Below are positions 1 to 13,200 of a stretch of 26,031 nucleotides of DNA, piece by piece. The DNA comes from Silene noctiflora. Lineage: Eukaryota; Streptophyta; Magnoliopsida; Caryophyllales; Caryophyllaceae. A model generated the notes under the pieces. The model saw only the letters and a list, made by a program, of their open reading frames with translations, made no database searches and was not told the origin of the DNA. Numbering within the stretch: the first letter of the stretch is position 1; each line of letters begins with the position of its first letter. The stretch covers positions 32,068 through 58,098 of the forward strand of contig VHZZ01002688.1 in NCBI GenBank assembly GCA_009801015.1, read 5' to 3'. Both the position numbers and the translations under genes were made by a program.

Positions 1-192
1 GCATTTTGTTTTTGAAAAAAAAAAGTAAGTGAAGTGGAAAGTAGAAAAGTAGAGTTTGAGTGAGTCTGACGGATAATGTATAAAGTCCGAGGTAAGTCTG
101 AACAATAAAGAAATAATAAAAATTAGTGGAAAGCTGATGTGGCAGAATCTTAAGATTTTGGAGAGTCTGACGGATAATCTTACCCTTACCCC

Positions 193-301
193 TTCTTTCA
201 TTGTCTTTCTTTTAGTTATGTTCCTAGAGCTCTTAATGTTATTGCTCATGGCCTTGCATGTAAGGCTATGTTTTAGTTAGGACACCTTTTTCTTCGGTTG
301 C

Positions 302-339
<38 letters not shown>
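193..339 (+). mobile_element. 3' end of an L1-type LINE (RNase H tail fragment) with A37 tail
   Basis: Frame 211-273 reads FSYVPRALNVIAHGLACKAM followed by a stop. This resembles the C-terminal helix of the RNase H domain found at the end of many plant L1 ORF2 proteins (pattern VPR..N..AH.LA..A). A short 3' UTR follows, then 37 consecutive A at 303-339. Everything upstream of about 190 is missing, so this is a strongly 5'-truncated copy, the usual outcome of target-primed reverse transcription. I found no target-site duplication next to the tail. A processed fragment of a host RNase H-like gene is less likely. It differs from the L1 at 19670-25595, where I saw no RNase H-like end. Confidence 0.6.
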
Positions 340-341
<2 letters not shown>

Positions 342-567
342 AAAACTAATATGTTACCACTTTAGTAGAATTACTTTCGACTCGTCTTTAGCTTGGGACG
401 GATAGTGCACGTCTTCAATGAGACTTTTTGTTTATTTTTTCATTTGAAATATGCCTTTCTACTTTTTTGAACTTGTTCAAAAATCAAAAAATGCAAGATT
501 TTTTTTTTAACAAAAAAAGACAATTTCAAACAAGAGAAGGAAGTATTAATTAGCGATTTATTAATTA

Positions 568-752
568 TTCCCTCTATTTGGTCATTTGTTATCTTATTTC
601 ATTTTTGGATATCTCAGTCATTTTTTCTATTTTAAAAATAAACTTAATGAGCAATTTGATCGGTCCACTTGTCATTTAGTAATTGGTCGTCTCCTCTTTC
701 CTCAATCTTTGTGTCAAAACCAAAGGATAATAATTAACCAAGACGAAAGGAG
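568..752. mobile_element. Stowaway-like MITE
   Basis: The left end reads TTCCCTCTATTTGGTC and the right end, in reverse complement, reads CTCCTTTCGTCTTGG. Both resemble the Stowaway (Tc1/mariner-type) terminal consensus. A TA dinucleotide flanks each side (566-567 and 753-754). The inside is AT-rich and non-coding. The termini are diverged, so the call is tentative. Confidence 0.4.
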
Positions 753-754
753 TA

Positions 755-1063
755 TTAATTATAGTTGCGGAACACACGATCTTAAGTATAACAACTTAGG
801 AGTCAAATGAAGAAATGGAATATCTTATAATGGTCTTATTTAAACATTTGTTTACAAAAAAGAGATCTGCAGTATTAGGCATCTGCAAGGGGGTGAAAAA
901 AGACAAACCAACGAAATGGAAAATATTCATGCCTCCAAATAATGGCAAAAACAAGCAAAGCTACAATGATATAAGATCACCAAGAGAACGAAAAACGTTG
1001 ATAGCCTGTACAATTTCTAACATAAAAACTTGTGCCTATTAACAATTCAAGCCAATAATTCTG
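755..1063. other. 3' flank of the OSCA-like gene, no element recognised
   Basis: This lies downstream of the minus-strand stop codon and must hold the 3' UTR and polyadenylation site. The minus strand is A/T-rich after the stop, but no single canonical AATAAA stands out close by. The small open frames here show no family resemblance. Confidence 0.4.
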
Positions 1064-1231
1064 CTAAATTCCAATTTCACTGGAACGGAGGAGAGGCGAG
1101 GTGTGTGTATCGTCATCTCTGCCAATATATTTTGGCTTTATAGCAGGATCTTGATATGCATCAACTAATTTGTCGAGAAATTCTTCCATCCGGGGATTAC
1201 CCTGCTCTTTTCTATCTTTTGTTACCAAACA
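1064..1231 (-). CDS. OSCA-like coding exon 10 (stop codon)
   Basis: 168 nt from TTTTTGCAG| to the TAG at 1064-1066. It encodes the cytosolic tail: [19 protein letters not shown] followed by a DAYQDPA and SPLLR stretch. This is the form expected for HYP1-type proteins, whose tails keep a conserved YQDPAL-like motif. It starts in phase 0, matching exon 9. Confidence 0.9.
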   Translation of the reverse strand, partial: CLVTKDRKEQGNPRMEEFLDKLVDAYQDPAIKPKYIGRDDDTHTSPLLRSSEIGI

Positions 1232-4200
1232 CTGCAAAAATTTACAGAATCGTTGATTACTGAAGGTATGGGTGGATTATAAAAAAAAATGCAGGGAAAG
1301 GGATGGAGGGAAGTAAAGTATGGGAAGGGAAGCAGAGGGGGATTGAGCAAATGAATTGTCCCTACAAACCTCTCTCTAATGGAGATATTAATTCGCACTG
1401 TACAAGCCATTTCCATTTTCCCTCCCTCAAAATTCCTCTGAGTACATTTTGCTAGCCAAACAAAGAAAATACCCCCTCCCTTCCCTTCAAATCTCTCGCT
1501 CCAAACAAAGGGCAAGCCGCAGACTCTCAGAATTGAAAGTATCCCTTTGGAAAGTGGAAGAGGAAATATCTATGTAACAAACGAGATTAGGCAGCGGAAA
1601 ACAGTTCCAAGGTTAAGGTTTGAAACCCAACTTTAGTACCAAAGACAATATAACAACAAATTTATGTAAACTAAACATGAGATTACATATGCTAAAATGT
1701 ATGATAAATGACTGAAAGTCTGCAAAAACAGTTGATAACAACAGAACCATTTATTGATTGGAGGCAAAAGTGAGAAAATCCCTCACATCAAAGGCAACAA
1801 CTGAGAACTTGCTCTACCGTATTAATTCTCGCATTAACTTCAAGATGAAGCAAAGTAGCAAACACAAAATCGCTTAGGTAATGAACCCCCTTAACTACGT
1901 TCCCCCTATACTACAACTATGGCGCTAAAGTTTCAATATCCATGGATAGTAATGTGTTCACTGCATCTTATACCACCTTGTACGTAATCGGTCACCCCCT
2001 GTAATCTGCCAAACTAACTCGTCCCACCCCACATTACATGGTGCTTTAAAAAAATACCCAATAGAATAATAACAAAATATGCATCTCAACTGGGAAATAT
2101 AGAAGTGCATAAATCTGTACCTCGGTAGGATAGGCCGTGAATATGGGTAAGAAACGTTGGCGGCAATACTCGTTAAATAGAAGCGTGAGCACTGGTAATG
2201 GAATACTTAAGCTAGATGCAAGAGGCAGATCTTTAAGCCCAAATATTCCTATTGCAATAATCTGCATGAGAACCAAGGAAAATATTGTGGAGTTGTGTAC
2301 TATAGTCCAGTATTTACCACCACTTCCATGCTTTGGTGCATACACCGTCAGAAGCTGCACATAATAGAGCAGCAAGTTACATAATCGATTCACACCTGCC
2401 ACTTCAGAAAGCTAAAGAGTATAGCATTTTAAACAAGACTAAAGTCCAGCCAAACATCAAAGGAGATGAGGCTCTTTTGAGTTTTGGCTAACAAATCCCA
2501 CCTAGAGAAAAAGAACATCATGAATGAGCTTTCAGCAGAATGCAGCACCTCATTTGTCGTCTATTATAAACTCCGTTAAAACTAGCTTTCAAATTTAATT
2601 GACAGTAGATGAACAAACTAATAGTTAACCTTTGCAATACTCAATGTTGAGAAAAAGAATGAATGTCTCATACAAAAATTGGTAAACAGAAAATGACATC
2701 ATGACTCAATTGATGTCGGACGTGATAAACATATTTTAGAGAACTAACCATTCGTTTCAGTTCACAATTAGTTTCTCAAATGTCAGATGAATTGCCTCCA
2801 AGGCCCCCAACCCCTTTAGGCGGGTCCCTCTGAATCTGTCCATTTATTTTGTGCATTTATTTGCTACCTAGGCAAGGCAAATATAAAAAACTCCTAATCA
2901 GGCATTGCGTTTTAAGTTTTCTTTTTGGTAATTTTTCAATCTATTTTAATGGTTTGGAAGATAGAAATTTATGGGCATCGCCTTGCTTCAGAGATACCCA
3001 TCAGCAAGCATCGCTCTTGGAACAAGCAGCCACCTAATGCCAGGTTGCAAACTCTTCAACTAGATACTTTAGCAAAATAACCATTGCCCTTCCATGCATA
3101 CTCTTTCTGCTCCAAAGCTAAACACATCCTTTCTATTTTGGTTCGTTCCGCTAAACTCTAGAGCTTATTAATAGACGTTAGTTCAGCCAGTTGCACTTTA
3201 ACATACCATTTTGGGAACACAATATCGAATTGGATTAGTTAGTTTCTCCATTACAAGTCATACATTACATCCCCCTCAAGGCCTCAACAACCATGAAAGT
3301 TCTTAGCCGTCAGCAAAAATACCCTTCCCATCTTGTATGAACTTAAACCTTCTTCAAATTTTCTTCAAGACTCCTACCTAGATATGAACATTTCATCCAA
3401 ACTTCCTACCAAAAGCTAACTTTGACAAAATTTAAAGTCAATTTCAGGCAAGTATAAATCACAATTGGTCTTTCCATCCTAATAAAAGACAGTTTTGCCC
3501 CAATTCGGCAAAAATAAAAATCTTTCATTCATGATTTCGCTGTAAAAAAAATCAACTGCTAAAATCAGCTTTTAGTTGAAGATTTGGAGGATAATACTTA
3601 TATAAGGTAGAAGTTTGAAGAAAATTTATTAAATTAAGTTTTTGAAAAAGTGACATAGAAAAGGTGGTTTTTTTATCAATTAAGTAGTTAAACCAAAAGT
3701 TATGGAGCATACAGCAGCACGGCACTAGCTATGGGCCATCAAAATCGAGTTATATAGGTTTGTTTTGAAGGTTATAGTGATTACATTTTGAGGCGAGATG
3801 CATTTATGACCACTGTCATGACTGATTCCGAGAATCAAAATTACAACCAGGATTTAATATCATGGAAGATAGTATTTGCAGGATTTGAAATTCAGTTGAA
3901 GTTCTTCAAACTGTACAGTGGCATACCCTCTAACTTATCATCTCTCTCTTTTGTCTCTAGTATATCCATCAAATTAAAAAAAAAATACTAGTGTGAAGGA
4001 AGACAAGAAGTGGATTAACTAACCTGATTCCGGAAAATGAGGTATCCCATACAAAAGTATACTAAAATGAAAGGTAATATAAGCGGTGCAAGGAGGAAAT
4101 ATGTTACTCCAAGAAGCCCAAAGGAGAGGATTCTTGGAATTTCTTTTTCATAAGGAATAGATGGCACCACCAAATCATCACTCTCTTCACCCGAGAATAT

Positions 4201-7200
4201 TCTTTTCAGAAAACTGCAGACAAGAGCAAATAGCTGGACCAGCTCAGAGGATAAATTCGTCCAGCCACTAGTTACAACATACGAAATGAAGAAGGTAGCC
4301 TGCAAATGGCAAATACAAGCCAAATAAGAAACATGCTAAGTGCTTCCGCTGAATAATCCATGTACAAAGTTTGGTTGGATAATCTTTGACACATACTTCT
4401 GCAGCTCTTGCAAACAACGGTAAAAAAACCAGGTCTATCTTTCTGAGTTTCTAATTTATTTTCAACTTACGAAATACTTCAAAGTTCAAATCTAAGATCA
4501 CTAGAAGCTAGGACTACGAGTTTGACAGCCTAATTAAAGTGTAACTTTTTTTGATGTTACAAGTCTTCTGACATCCCGAAATGCAAAGATTTGACGTAAC
4601 ACTCAAATCGTGGGTCATGTGTTCACTCAAACTGCTGTCACACAATGAGATAAGTTGTTTTGGTGCAAGAAAGAGGGATACGACTTACGAGGATATACTG
4701 GATATGTCATTCAACTTATAACATTGTCATGTACTCATGTTGGCTTTGAGATGCGAAAAAGAGCTCTTGGTACCCTTATGATTTTTGTGGTATGTATATA
4801 ATAAAATTGTTAGGAAGTAGGTGCCTGGGCCCTGAAACTCCTTGAGGGACAGGCGTGTGTGTGTATTGATGTCGTACTGATCACCCAGTAATAGGCTAAT
4901 GCTTAACTACTCGTCATCGCACGCTCCTTCTTTCATCCCCCTCCTCTTTCTCCTGCAACAACGTAACAGAACCTTAATCCCAAAATGATTCTGGGTCCGC
5001 TGGCGTGAATCTTCTTTAGAAACCGTCACTGGTTCCACACCAAAAAATACGATGAACGGAAAAAAAGGAAAGGGGGAAAAGGGAAGGGAAACATGGAAAA
5101 AAAAAAAAAAAAAAAAAAGGAACCATAGTTGCCCTTTTTTCGAGAAATGTTTACTTTGGCACCCTAAAGTTTGAGTAGATTACTCTTTAGTACGCTAGAG
5201 ATCTAATTTTCCATACGAATGGCTTGAAGTTCGAAAATTGGTATAGGTATAAGTGTGTAACACGGTTTGAATTCTCCAAAAAGCCAACTTTTTACGATAA
5301 AGGAGTGCAAAAATGAAATAAAAATGACATGTCACTACACAACATAAAGATATGGTTAATCATAATAAGCCTTTACAAAAACATTTGATAATCCATGAAA
5401 ATGTCAGTGATTGGACATATGTTTGGCACTTGGCAGTATTGCACGTAAATCGTTAAACAACTAAGCCTTAGTCCAAAAATGATTTTGGGTAGGCCAACTC
5501 CTATCATGAAAAGTCAACAATGAAAAATATGAAAAAGAAGAGGAAGAAACACGATTTAAAAAACAAAAAAAAAGCAAATATGTTAAAAATATACAAAGTG
5601 TGAATAGCTGATAGGGGTAGACATAAAAATGTGGAAACCTAAGGACTAATTCCAACAAAAATTTAAATAAAAGAAATTAGAATAAAGGATCTACAGAAAA
5701 AAATATTTGCCTAAATTAATTAAAAATAATATAGACAATATTCAAATGTAAAGAAAACAGTTTTGATAAATAAAATAAGACAAAAAAAAATCGAATAACC
5801 ATATTTTTCCATCTATTTTACGGCTCTCCAGGCTTCTCAAATCCTCGTAGATGGTAGACCCATGTCATTATTAATCACTTTTAACCTTGATTTCATAGAT
5901 ACTAGTTTTAAACCATGCAAAAAATGCACGGGTTCGCTAATATAAATTTGAAAGAAAATCAAATATACATTGATTTTACTTATGTTGAAATATTTTTTAT
6001 TCTTTTTATTAGTCCTTAAAATATTATGTTTTTAACTTTTTTTCATATGGTAAAATTTATACTATCTGAAATCGAATGTTAAAAAACTTTTAAAAGTTAG
6101 AAATTAGTAGATCTAATAATATCATTACTTGGTAATTTCTTGAATTAAAGTTATAATTATTTAATGACTATTGTTACGTTATATCTAATTGAATTTATTC
6201 TACAAAAAAAGAAATTAGGGATATTCTACGGTGTACCCCGTGTTTTTCAGTTTTCTATGTTGTACCCTTACATTTTTGAAATTCTATGGTGTACCCCTAA
6301 ACTTCTTGCTTATTCTCCATCATGACCACCTTCAAATCTCCATTAACTTTATCACTATAAAACAACCGTAATTTAATCTTTATTTTGACTCATTATAGTT
6401 GTATCACCATCCTATATGAGAAACATCACAAATCAATTTTAATAAGCAAAAACTACTATTAAAAACCTCGGTTATGAAGCATGAAATGATAATGACAATT
6501 TGATGAATTTGAGTTAAATTCGCATCCTATTTGGTGGGTTAATGGTAATTCGGCAAACTATAAGTAAATGAGTAGGTTGCCGAGCAATTAGAATGGTAAA
6601 TAGACGATTTAATAGATCAATTAAGAAATTAAGCTATTAAGCTGGGAAAGACAATGAATAAGATCATTGTATAGACTAATATATAAAATTTAGGGGTATA
6701 CCATAGAATTTCAAAAATATAGGGGTAGAACATAGAAATTCGAAAAACTCTAGGGTACACCGTAGAATATCCCAAAACATTATATTTTTCAATTCATTTA
6801 AATTTATAATTTTTCGAATATTTAGAGCTAGTTTGTTAATTTTTTAAAAATATTTCATAAATAAATTTAAAACTTCATTATTAATTTTTCTTATGGAATT
6901 TATATTTAAGCTTGAAATAAAATGAGTTTCATAAGTAGTGGGGTAATAACTTTTATTTTTAAACCTAAAATTAAGTGACCAATTACATGCTTTTAAACGA
7001 CTTTCCTTTTATATATAGAAGATTCGCCAAACTCTCACAATATTATCATTTTCTCATTTTTGAAGTCTCTGGACGGAGGAAAAGGTTACACATACACGAG
7101 GTGTATGGAAAAGCCATACACAACCAATGACATCGCGACACGTGGCAAATTAGAGTTAATATCTATTGCTTTGTGAAGGGTTAAGTTAGTAATTTCAGAC

Positions 7201-10200
7201 GTGTGGTTAACTTGTTAAGTTACTTGTGGTCGAGGATAGTCAATTATTAAGTCAAAACTTGAAAATGTTGTTGACGAGACTCGAACCCATGACCTCTTGA
7301 TGCACATAAACTTGTTATTACCATTATGACACCACATCAATAGCCTTTTTTGAGGTTTGACTTAATAATAAATTTAATGTTAAACAAAGAACCAAAAAAA
7401 TTCCATAACTAGATGTAGTTAACAATTTAACTGCAAATGTTAAATTACTAACCTAGCCTTAAACTAACTAATGAAACTTAACTCTAGTTTGCCACATGTC
7501 ATAATGTAATTGGTTGTGTATCGAAAAACTCATACACCTCGTGTATGTGTAGCATCTTCCACTGACAGATGTATCATTTTCTTTGTCCAAGGTGAACCAA
7601 ACCACCATAAAAGATTCTCTTTTAACTGATCTCCAACAGGTTCACTCCTATTTATTCTCTAATAGGTTCATTTCTACCACATTTCCTCGATAAATTCATA
7701 TCCCACATATGAGCACAATTCATACCACATTTGAGCCCACCGAGATCCTTAATTGGTGGAATGCTTCCTTTTTAATTCTCCCATCAAAGTCAACATCTAT
7801 CTATATACAAATTCATGCTATCAAATCAGATATACCGAAAATAGTTGATTTTTCGATTCTTCCCTTAGACACAACACCAGTTATTCAAGGATGTACGTCT
7901 TGTTGCATCTTAATTGAGTGTCTCTTGCAACAAAAAATTATCATCGCAAGTCCATGTTGAATTATAGTGTGAATTATAGTGGCGGTCCTTACCTCACCAT
8001 AGGTGAATGGTTTTGAGGCATTGGGGTGAAGTGATCTGGAATATAAACAAATTAAAGGACTCAAAAGACCTACGAGTATATATTTTCATGGTTCATACTT
8101 CATATTCCTTTTTTAGAAATTAAATTTCCCTCCCATTTTTCACAAAAGGAATCTAACTGATCAACCCATGCAAATCTTTGTAAAAAAAACAATAACACAG
8201 TTTACAGAGGAGATATTCACCTGAGCGGGAACACCTTGAGCGAGTAACATAGGAATCTTTTTAGGCTCAAGAAACAAGTCAAACCCATATAGCGCTGATC
8301 CAGATAGCACATTTGCAAAGAATACATTCCATATCGTAAACCAAAGCATTTTACTACAAGCACTTTTCAGTATTTCACTCATGGATATGTACCCTTGGAT
8401 CGAGGACAGCATCTTCATGATGGGTGGTATAAAATATAGAAATAATTGAAGGATAAGACTTGGTAAATATCCAGTGATCACCTGACTGACAAATGTTCTG
8501 CAATTTCAAAGACGAGTCGTGACATCAGAGTTCACTCGCAAAGACAATGTCATGGACAATTACTAACACTGATAAAACAAAGCTATGGCGTTGGGAGCAG
8601 GAGTTAACTATGAAAGTTTTATGTAAGAACCAAGGCTTAAAGCAATATGACATAGACATTGGGACTCTAACAGAGACCGGCATATATATGAAATGCAGAT
8701 TTACCATCCAATGCTGACGGTCTAATTACCCATCATGTGAGTTACTATGAAATTATTAAATAAACAAAACCTACTAAGAAATGTTTCGGGGCAAGAGCTC
8801 CTTTATGCAAAAGTTCAAGTTTCTTTTTCCTTTTCCACGAATTTGTGTATTGGAATCATATATTACTCCCTCCATTACTCTCCCCTCCCCTTCCCTCCCA
8901 AAATACACTTGAAGGAAGTTATTCAAAGCAGAAAACTTGAAAACAAAGACAAAGAAAACTTAACAACAGAGACATAATTATCACCATCAACAACTTGTAA
9001 AGTAGAACAATAAAAAAATAAGGGTTTTTTGTCAGGGAGTACCTAACATTTTGCCTCGTTTGCACCAATGTACCTAACTTTTTATTTTTTGCCCAAAGGT
9101 ACCTAAAATTTTATGTTGACTTGTCGAGAGGTACCAAATGCTATTCACCGTTAAAAAAAGTCGGATTTCCATCTAAACTAACGAAAAACATAATTAAAAC
9201 CTTATTTTTCTCTTTAATCCTTTACTTAAAAATAAATTTTCCCCAAACCAATCCTAATTAACCACCCCTCTCCCTTCCACCTCTACCATAACTCTCTACT
9301 CTTCCGTTAGGTTAATGATAAACAATGCTATTATAAGATTTTTAATTGTAATTATAAGTTTTAAACAATTTTTATTTATGTTTTCCGTTAATTTTAACGG
9401 AATCTTGACTTTTTGTGACNGAATTCGTCAATTGGTATTTGTTAACAAACAAAATATAAATTTTAGGTACCTTTGGGCAAAAAAAAAAAAAGTTAGGTAC
9501 CTTGGTGCCAATGAGGGTAAATGTTAGGTACTCCCTGAAAAAAAAAAAAAAACCAAAAAATAATACAAGAATAATTTTTTTAAGAAAATAATATTAATAT
9601 GATAATAATCTAGGATACTAAAATGGATAGCTGACGGGCATGGAATATACAAATGCCGGCCCACTTATTTACAAACACTCGTCCAACATCAACCCAATTG
9701 GGTGATTAAGAAGGTTGCGCCTATATTTAAGGCATTAGCCACCTGTTGATGCAATGATGCCATGCGTCATCAGCACCACAAGGTTAATGGACAAAGAAAA
9801 GTTTTATAAGTACCCCCCTCACGAGCTCATTTATTCACACACTTTCTCTCTCTACATTAAAAGCTTAGGGATTACACTTAACATCTTTAACCATCTTATA
9901 CTTGGGCATCGGAGAGGGTCCTTCGGCAACTGCCAAGGCCAGTTGGCCAGCCCAGGACTGTTGATAAGAAGGAGGAAAATTCATCCATAACGAAATATTA
10001 TCAATCATTTATTAGGACTATTTACACTGTACTAAACATTGTATTACATTAATGATTCGTAATCTATTATTTTGATGCGATATAAGCAAAAGCGTGTTGC
10101 TCAAAATACTCCAAACTCTATTTTAACTACCAGTAAAACCAACTAGTGTCCCCTTCACTTAAATTACACTAGGTCGGTCGGCTACCTACTAAACAGGTGA

Positions 10201-13200
10201 ACTTTCTTTTTACACCTCTTTTAACCTCTAATTTTCACCATTCTAAGATTTACCAATCAAAACAAGTCAAAACAAAACCCCAGAACCATCACATTACTTG
10301 TACATTCACGAAAATATCCACATTTAGATTGAAAGAGTGAAAGATTGAGAAGCAGAAGATCCATTACCAAATTCTTTTGTTCAACACTAATATTTTCCTC
10401 AAAATCCATAGAGACTAAAGTTTGGATATTGAAATACCCTTTCTCCCATCAATCCTCTTTTTTTGGGAGAAATTGGGTTGCCCAGAAATTAATTTACTGG
10501 AGTTACATAAAATTTGGGAAGAACATTGATGGTGGAATGAAAGGGAAACTGAAAATACAAGGGAATTTAATTGGGCACTGAAAAAATATTGAATTCGGCA
10601 CTCTAAAAATCAATACTTTGTGGCATAAGATCATGTTATGCAATGCGCAATGTTCGATTCAGATTTTTCTTGCTAACGACATTTTATCTCGCAAAATTAT
10701 ATCNTTGTATTCTTATATCAGTTCAATGATTTTTTCAGATTTGGGTGAGTTATTGGGCATCGTATTTGAAGTGATTTGGGCTGTTTTTGGTTGATTGGTG
10801 GTGGTGGTAGTTAGGGTGGTGTTGGAGCTTTGCAATGGTGGGAGGAAAATGGCGGCTTCCATGGTTGAGGTTGGTGGTCAATGGATGTATGAAATTGGGG
10901 AATTGACCATGTTTTATCGTAAATAATTCTGCTACAACATTCTTTTTCACATGAGTTGTAAAGGGAAATTGAGAAATTGGGTCTTAATCCAACTCTTGTA
11001 AATGAGGAAAATGAAGACCGGAAAAGGAAGAAAGAAGGGGTAGAAGAAGAAGATGAAGATTAATAAAGAGGAAAAAATTACCTGTTATAATAGGTTAACA
11101 AAACACCAATTCCGTTCAAAGTGAAAGGGGTCATTAGTTGGTTTTATTGGTAGTTAAAATAGAGTTTGGAGTATTTTGAGCAGCACTCATATAGTTCAGA
11201 GTATTCACATTAAATAACCCTAAGCAAAATAAGAATTTAGAGAAAGAATACAGGTAATAATACTTAAATGATAAAACCAAAAAAATACTAATTCCACCAT
11301 CTACCCACAGGCCATATCCTTCTCTTCCACATGGTCAATTTCCAATGTCATGTTTTCATTGATCACCATAAAGCTCGCATTGTCGACCACATTTATCCAT
11401 GTATTTTTAGGTGTTCCCCTACTCACAATCTTATATTTTTCCATTCATCAAACCACCGTAAACAATTGTCCCTAACCGATTTGTCTTCGCTTCAAAAAGT
11501 GTTTTTATTCAGTTAACTATTTCTCAATCACATCAAAAAATGACTAAAGAAAAGCAACCACTTACAATGCTAGGATGCTTTTTAAGAAAGGAAAATAAGT
11601 CTCCAACTGTTCCAGGTGAGTAAGACTTTGAACCACCAGAACAGGAAGAAAGAACAGAACAGTGAGCATAGCTGACGCACAGAATACCCAAAGCTTGCAA
11701 ATCCATCGTTTGATATATGAGGAGGAAAAGAAAGGCCAAAAAACATCATCAGGCTTGGGTGCTTGTTCGGTGACCCACTGAGTGGGATCGATCCCTTGTT
11801 GGATGTGTAAAGCTATTGCAGCGCCATAACGAGACTTGAAATATACAAAAGCAGCTGGAACTTCCTGAACATCAAAATGTATGACATGTAAACATCGGCT
11901 ATTTATATAAATATTCTTCAAAAAGAAAAGGGTAAGTGTGAAAGGAATAAATGTCAATTGGATGGAGAATAAGTTGAACTGGATGAACACTGGAACCCAC
12001 ATACTTTTAAGAGGATAACTTTCTTCTTTTATAGTCAAAATTTACTAAAAAAATAGAAATGTAATGAGTTGGTTTGAATGAACCAAAATGAAACCATAGT
12101 GAATCACAATGAATGGAGGAATAAAGCTTATGTTACATGGTTCGAGGTTCGATACAATTCGAGGAACAAGTTTGCATTCGTAGAACGCGACCTATATAGA
12201 ACTTGGATTTGAAGGGTTATAAATAATTCCTCCATTTTTTTATGTGACATGGAAATCATTATAATTACTTGTGTTTAAAACAGATCTTTGTCTATTTGAT
12301 AGGAATAAAATTCAGAGAATGAAGTTTCACTTTAAAACTAGGGATTCAAATACATAAAATAGGAATTTCATTAGGGTGTATTATAATGACATGTTACTGT
12401 AAAATATTGTAGAAGTAAAAGTGTTTTGCATATTGAACTTGGAACTCTGAAGTCTTATAAGAAAATAAATAGACTTCCAGTCACAACTCCCAAAGTATAA
12501 TAACGAAATAAACAATTCTCCCCTCTCTTCTAAATATTACTCTCTCCACACATTAAAAAGTACTTTCAACCTATCTTCTTCCTCCGAGTCTCCGACTAAT
12601 CCCATTTTCCCCAAGCCAACCCTATACTTCGTCCTCCATGCCTCCGGGTTACAGTTCGATGTGGCCAGCGTTCTGGGCCGGGAACTACTTATGATCTGAT
12701 TCGAACGAATTGGTTTGAGGAACGACCAGATGAATTTCGAACTGTGTAACACAGAGTACAACTTTGAGGAAGGCAGAAAACAGAAGCCACTGGAGCATAT
12801 CTACCGGGTATTTTGCATGACTTCACTGACTGTATTAAGAATATCCTTTTTTTTTCTTTCTCCCAAGAAACATCCCATGACGATTTAGGAGTTTTGGGAA
12901 AATCAGTGTCTTACCTTTCTAATTCTTGTCTTGATAAATTCTAACAGGTCATGAATTTCTGTCGAGATATTCTCATATTCGAAAGAAAATTTTAGGATAC
13001 CCCGTGTAACATAGAGTACAGTATTAGATAGGCAGAAAAAAGAAGTCACTGAAACATCTTGTGAGACTTCACTGACTATTAAGAATATCATGTTCTTCAT
13101 TTCTTTTTCTGAAGAAACATCTCATCGATGATTTAGGAGATTCAGGATAAATATATACATAATTGCATATGCATCACAAACTCACACCTTTTACCATTAA

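Larger units (their letters stand above)
4300..8220 (-). other. Coding intron 7 (3.9 kb), transposon-rich
   Basis: The largest intron. It holds a run of 22 A at 5097-5118 after a purine-rich stretch, two diverged copies of a dispersed motif (4975-5000 and 5465-5490), an AT-rich repeat (about 5905-7023) with a long-TIR element nested in it (6218-6773), and another long-TIR element (7075-7560). The piece at 7561-8160 holds an 83-codon open frame (7709-7960) that I do not recognise. Confidence 0.6.
8498..11565 (-). other. Coding intron 6 (3.1 kb), transposon-rich
   Basis: It contains a MULE-like MITE (9022-9554), an LTR-like segment (about 9632-10007) and a 1.1-kb long-TIR element (about 10085-11205). 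The remainder (8498-9012 and 11206-11565) is AT-rich with no recognisable feature apart from a C/T-rich run at 8868-8900. Confidence 0.6.

Noticed and set aside
340..360. A target-site duplication for the left L1 fragment
   Set aside because: The sequence after the A tail does not recur just before the fragment. The 16-bp repeat at 62-77 and 163-178 is wholly on one side of it.
1222..1515. Minus-strand open frame of 97 codons
   Set aside because: It lies almost wholly in intron 9 across a C/T-rich repeat and reads into exon 10 in another frame than the protein.
2137..2364. Plus-strand open frame of 75 codons
   Set aside because: It is antisense to OSCA-like exon 9 and has no sign of its own.
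7709..7960. Plus-strand open frame of 83 codons in intron 7
   Set aside because: I recognise no motif, and it is antisense to the host gene within a repeat-rich intron. It may be a transposon remnant, but I cannot support a call.
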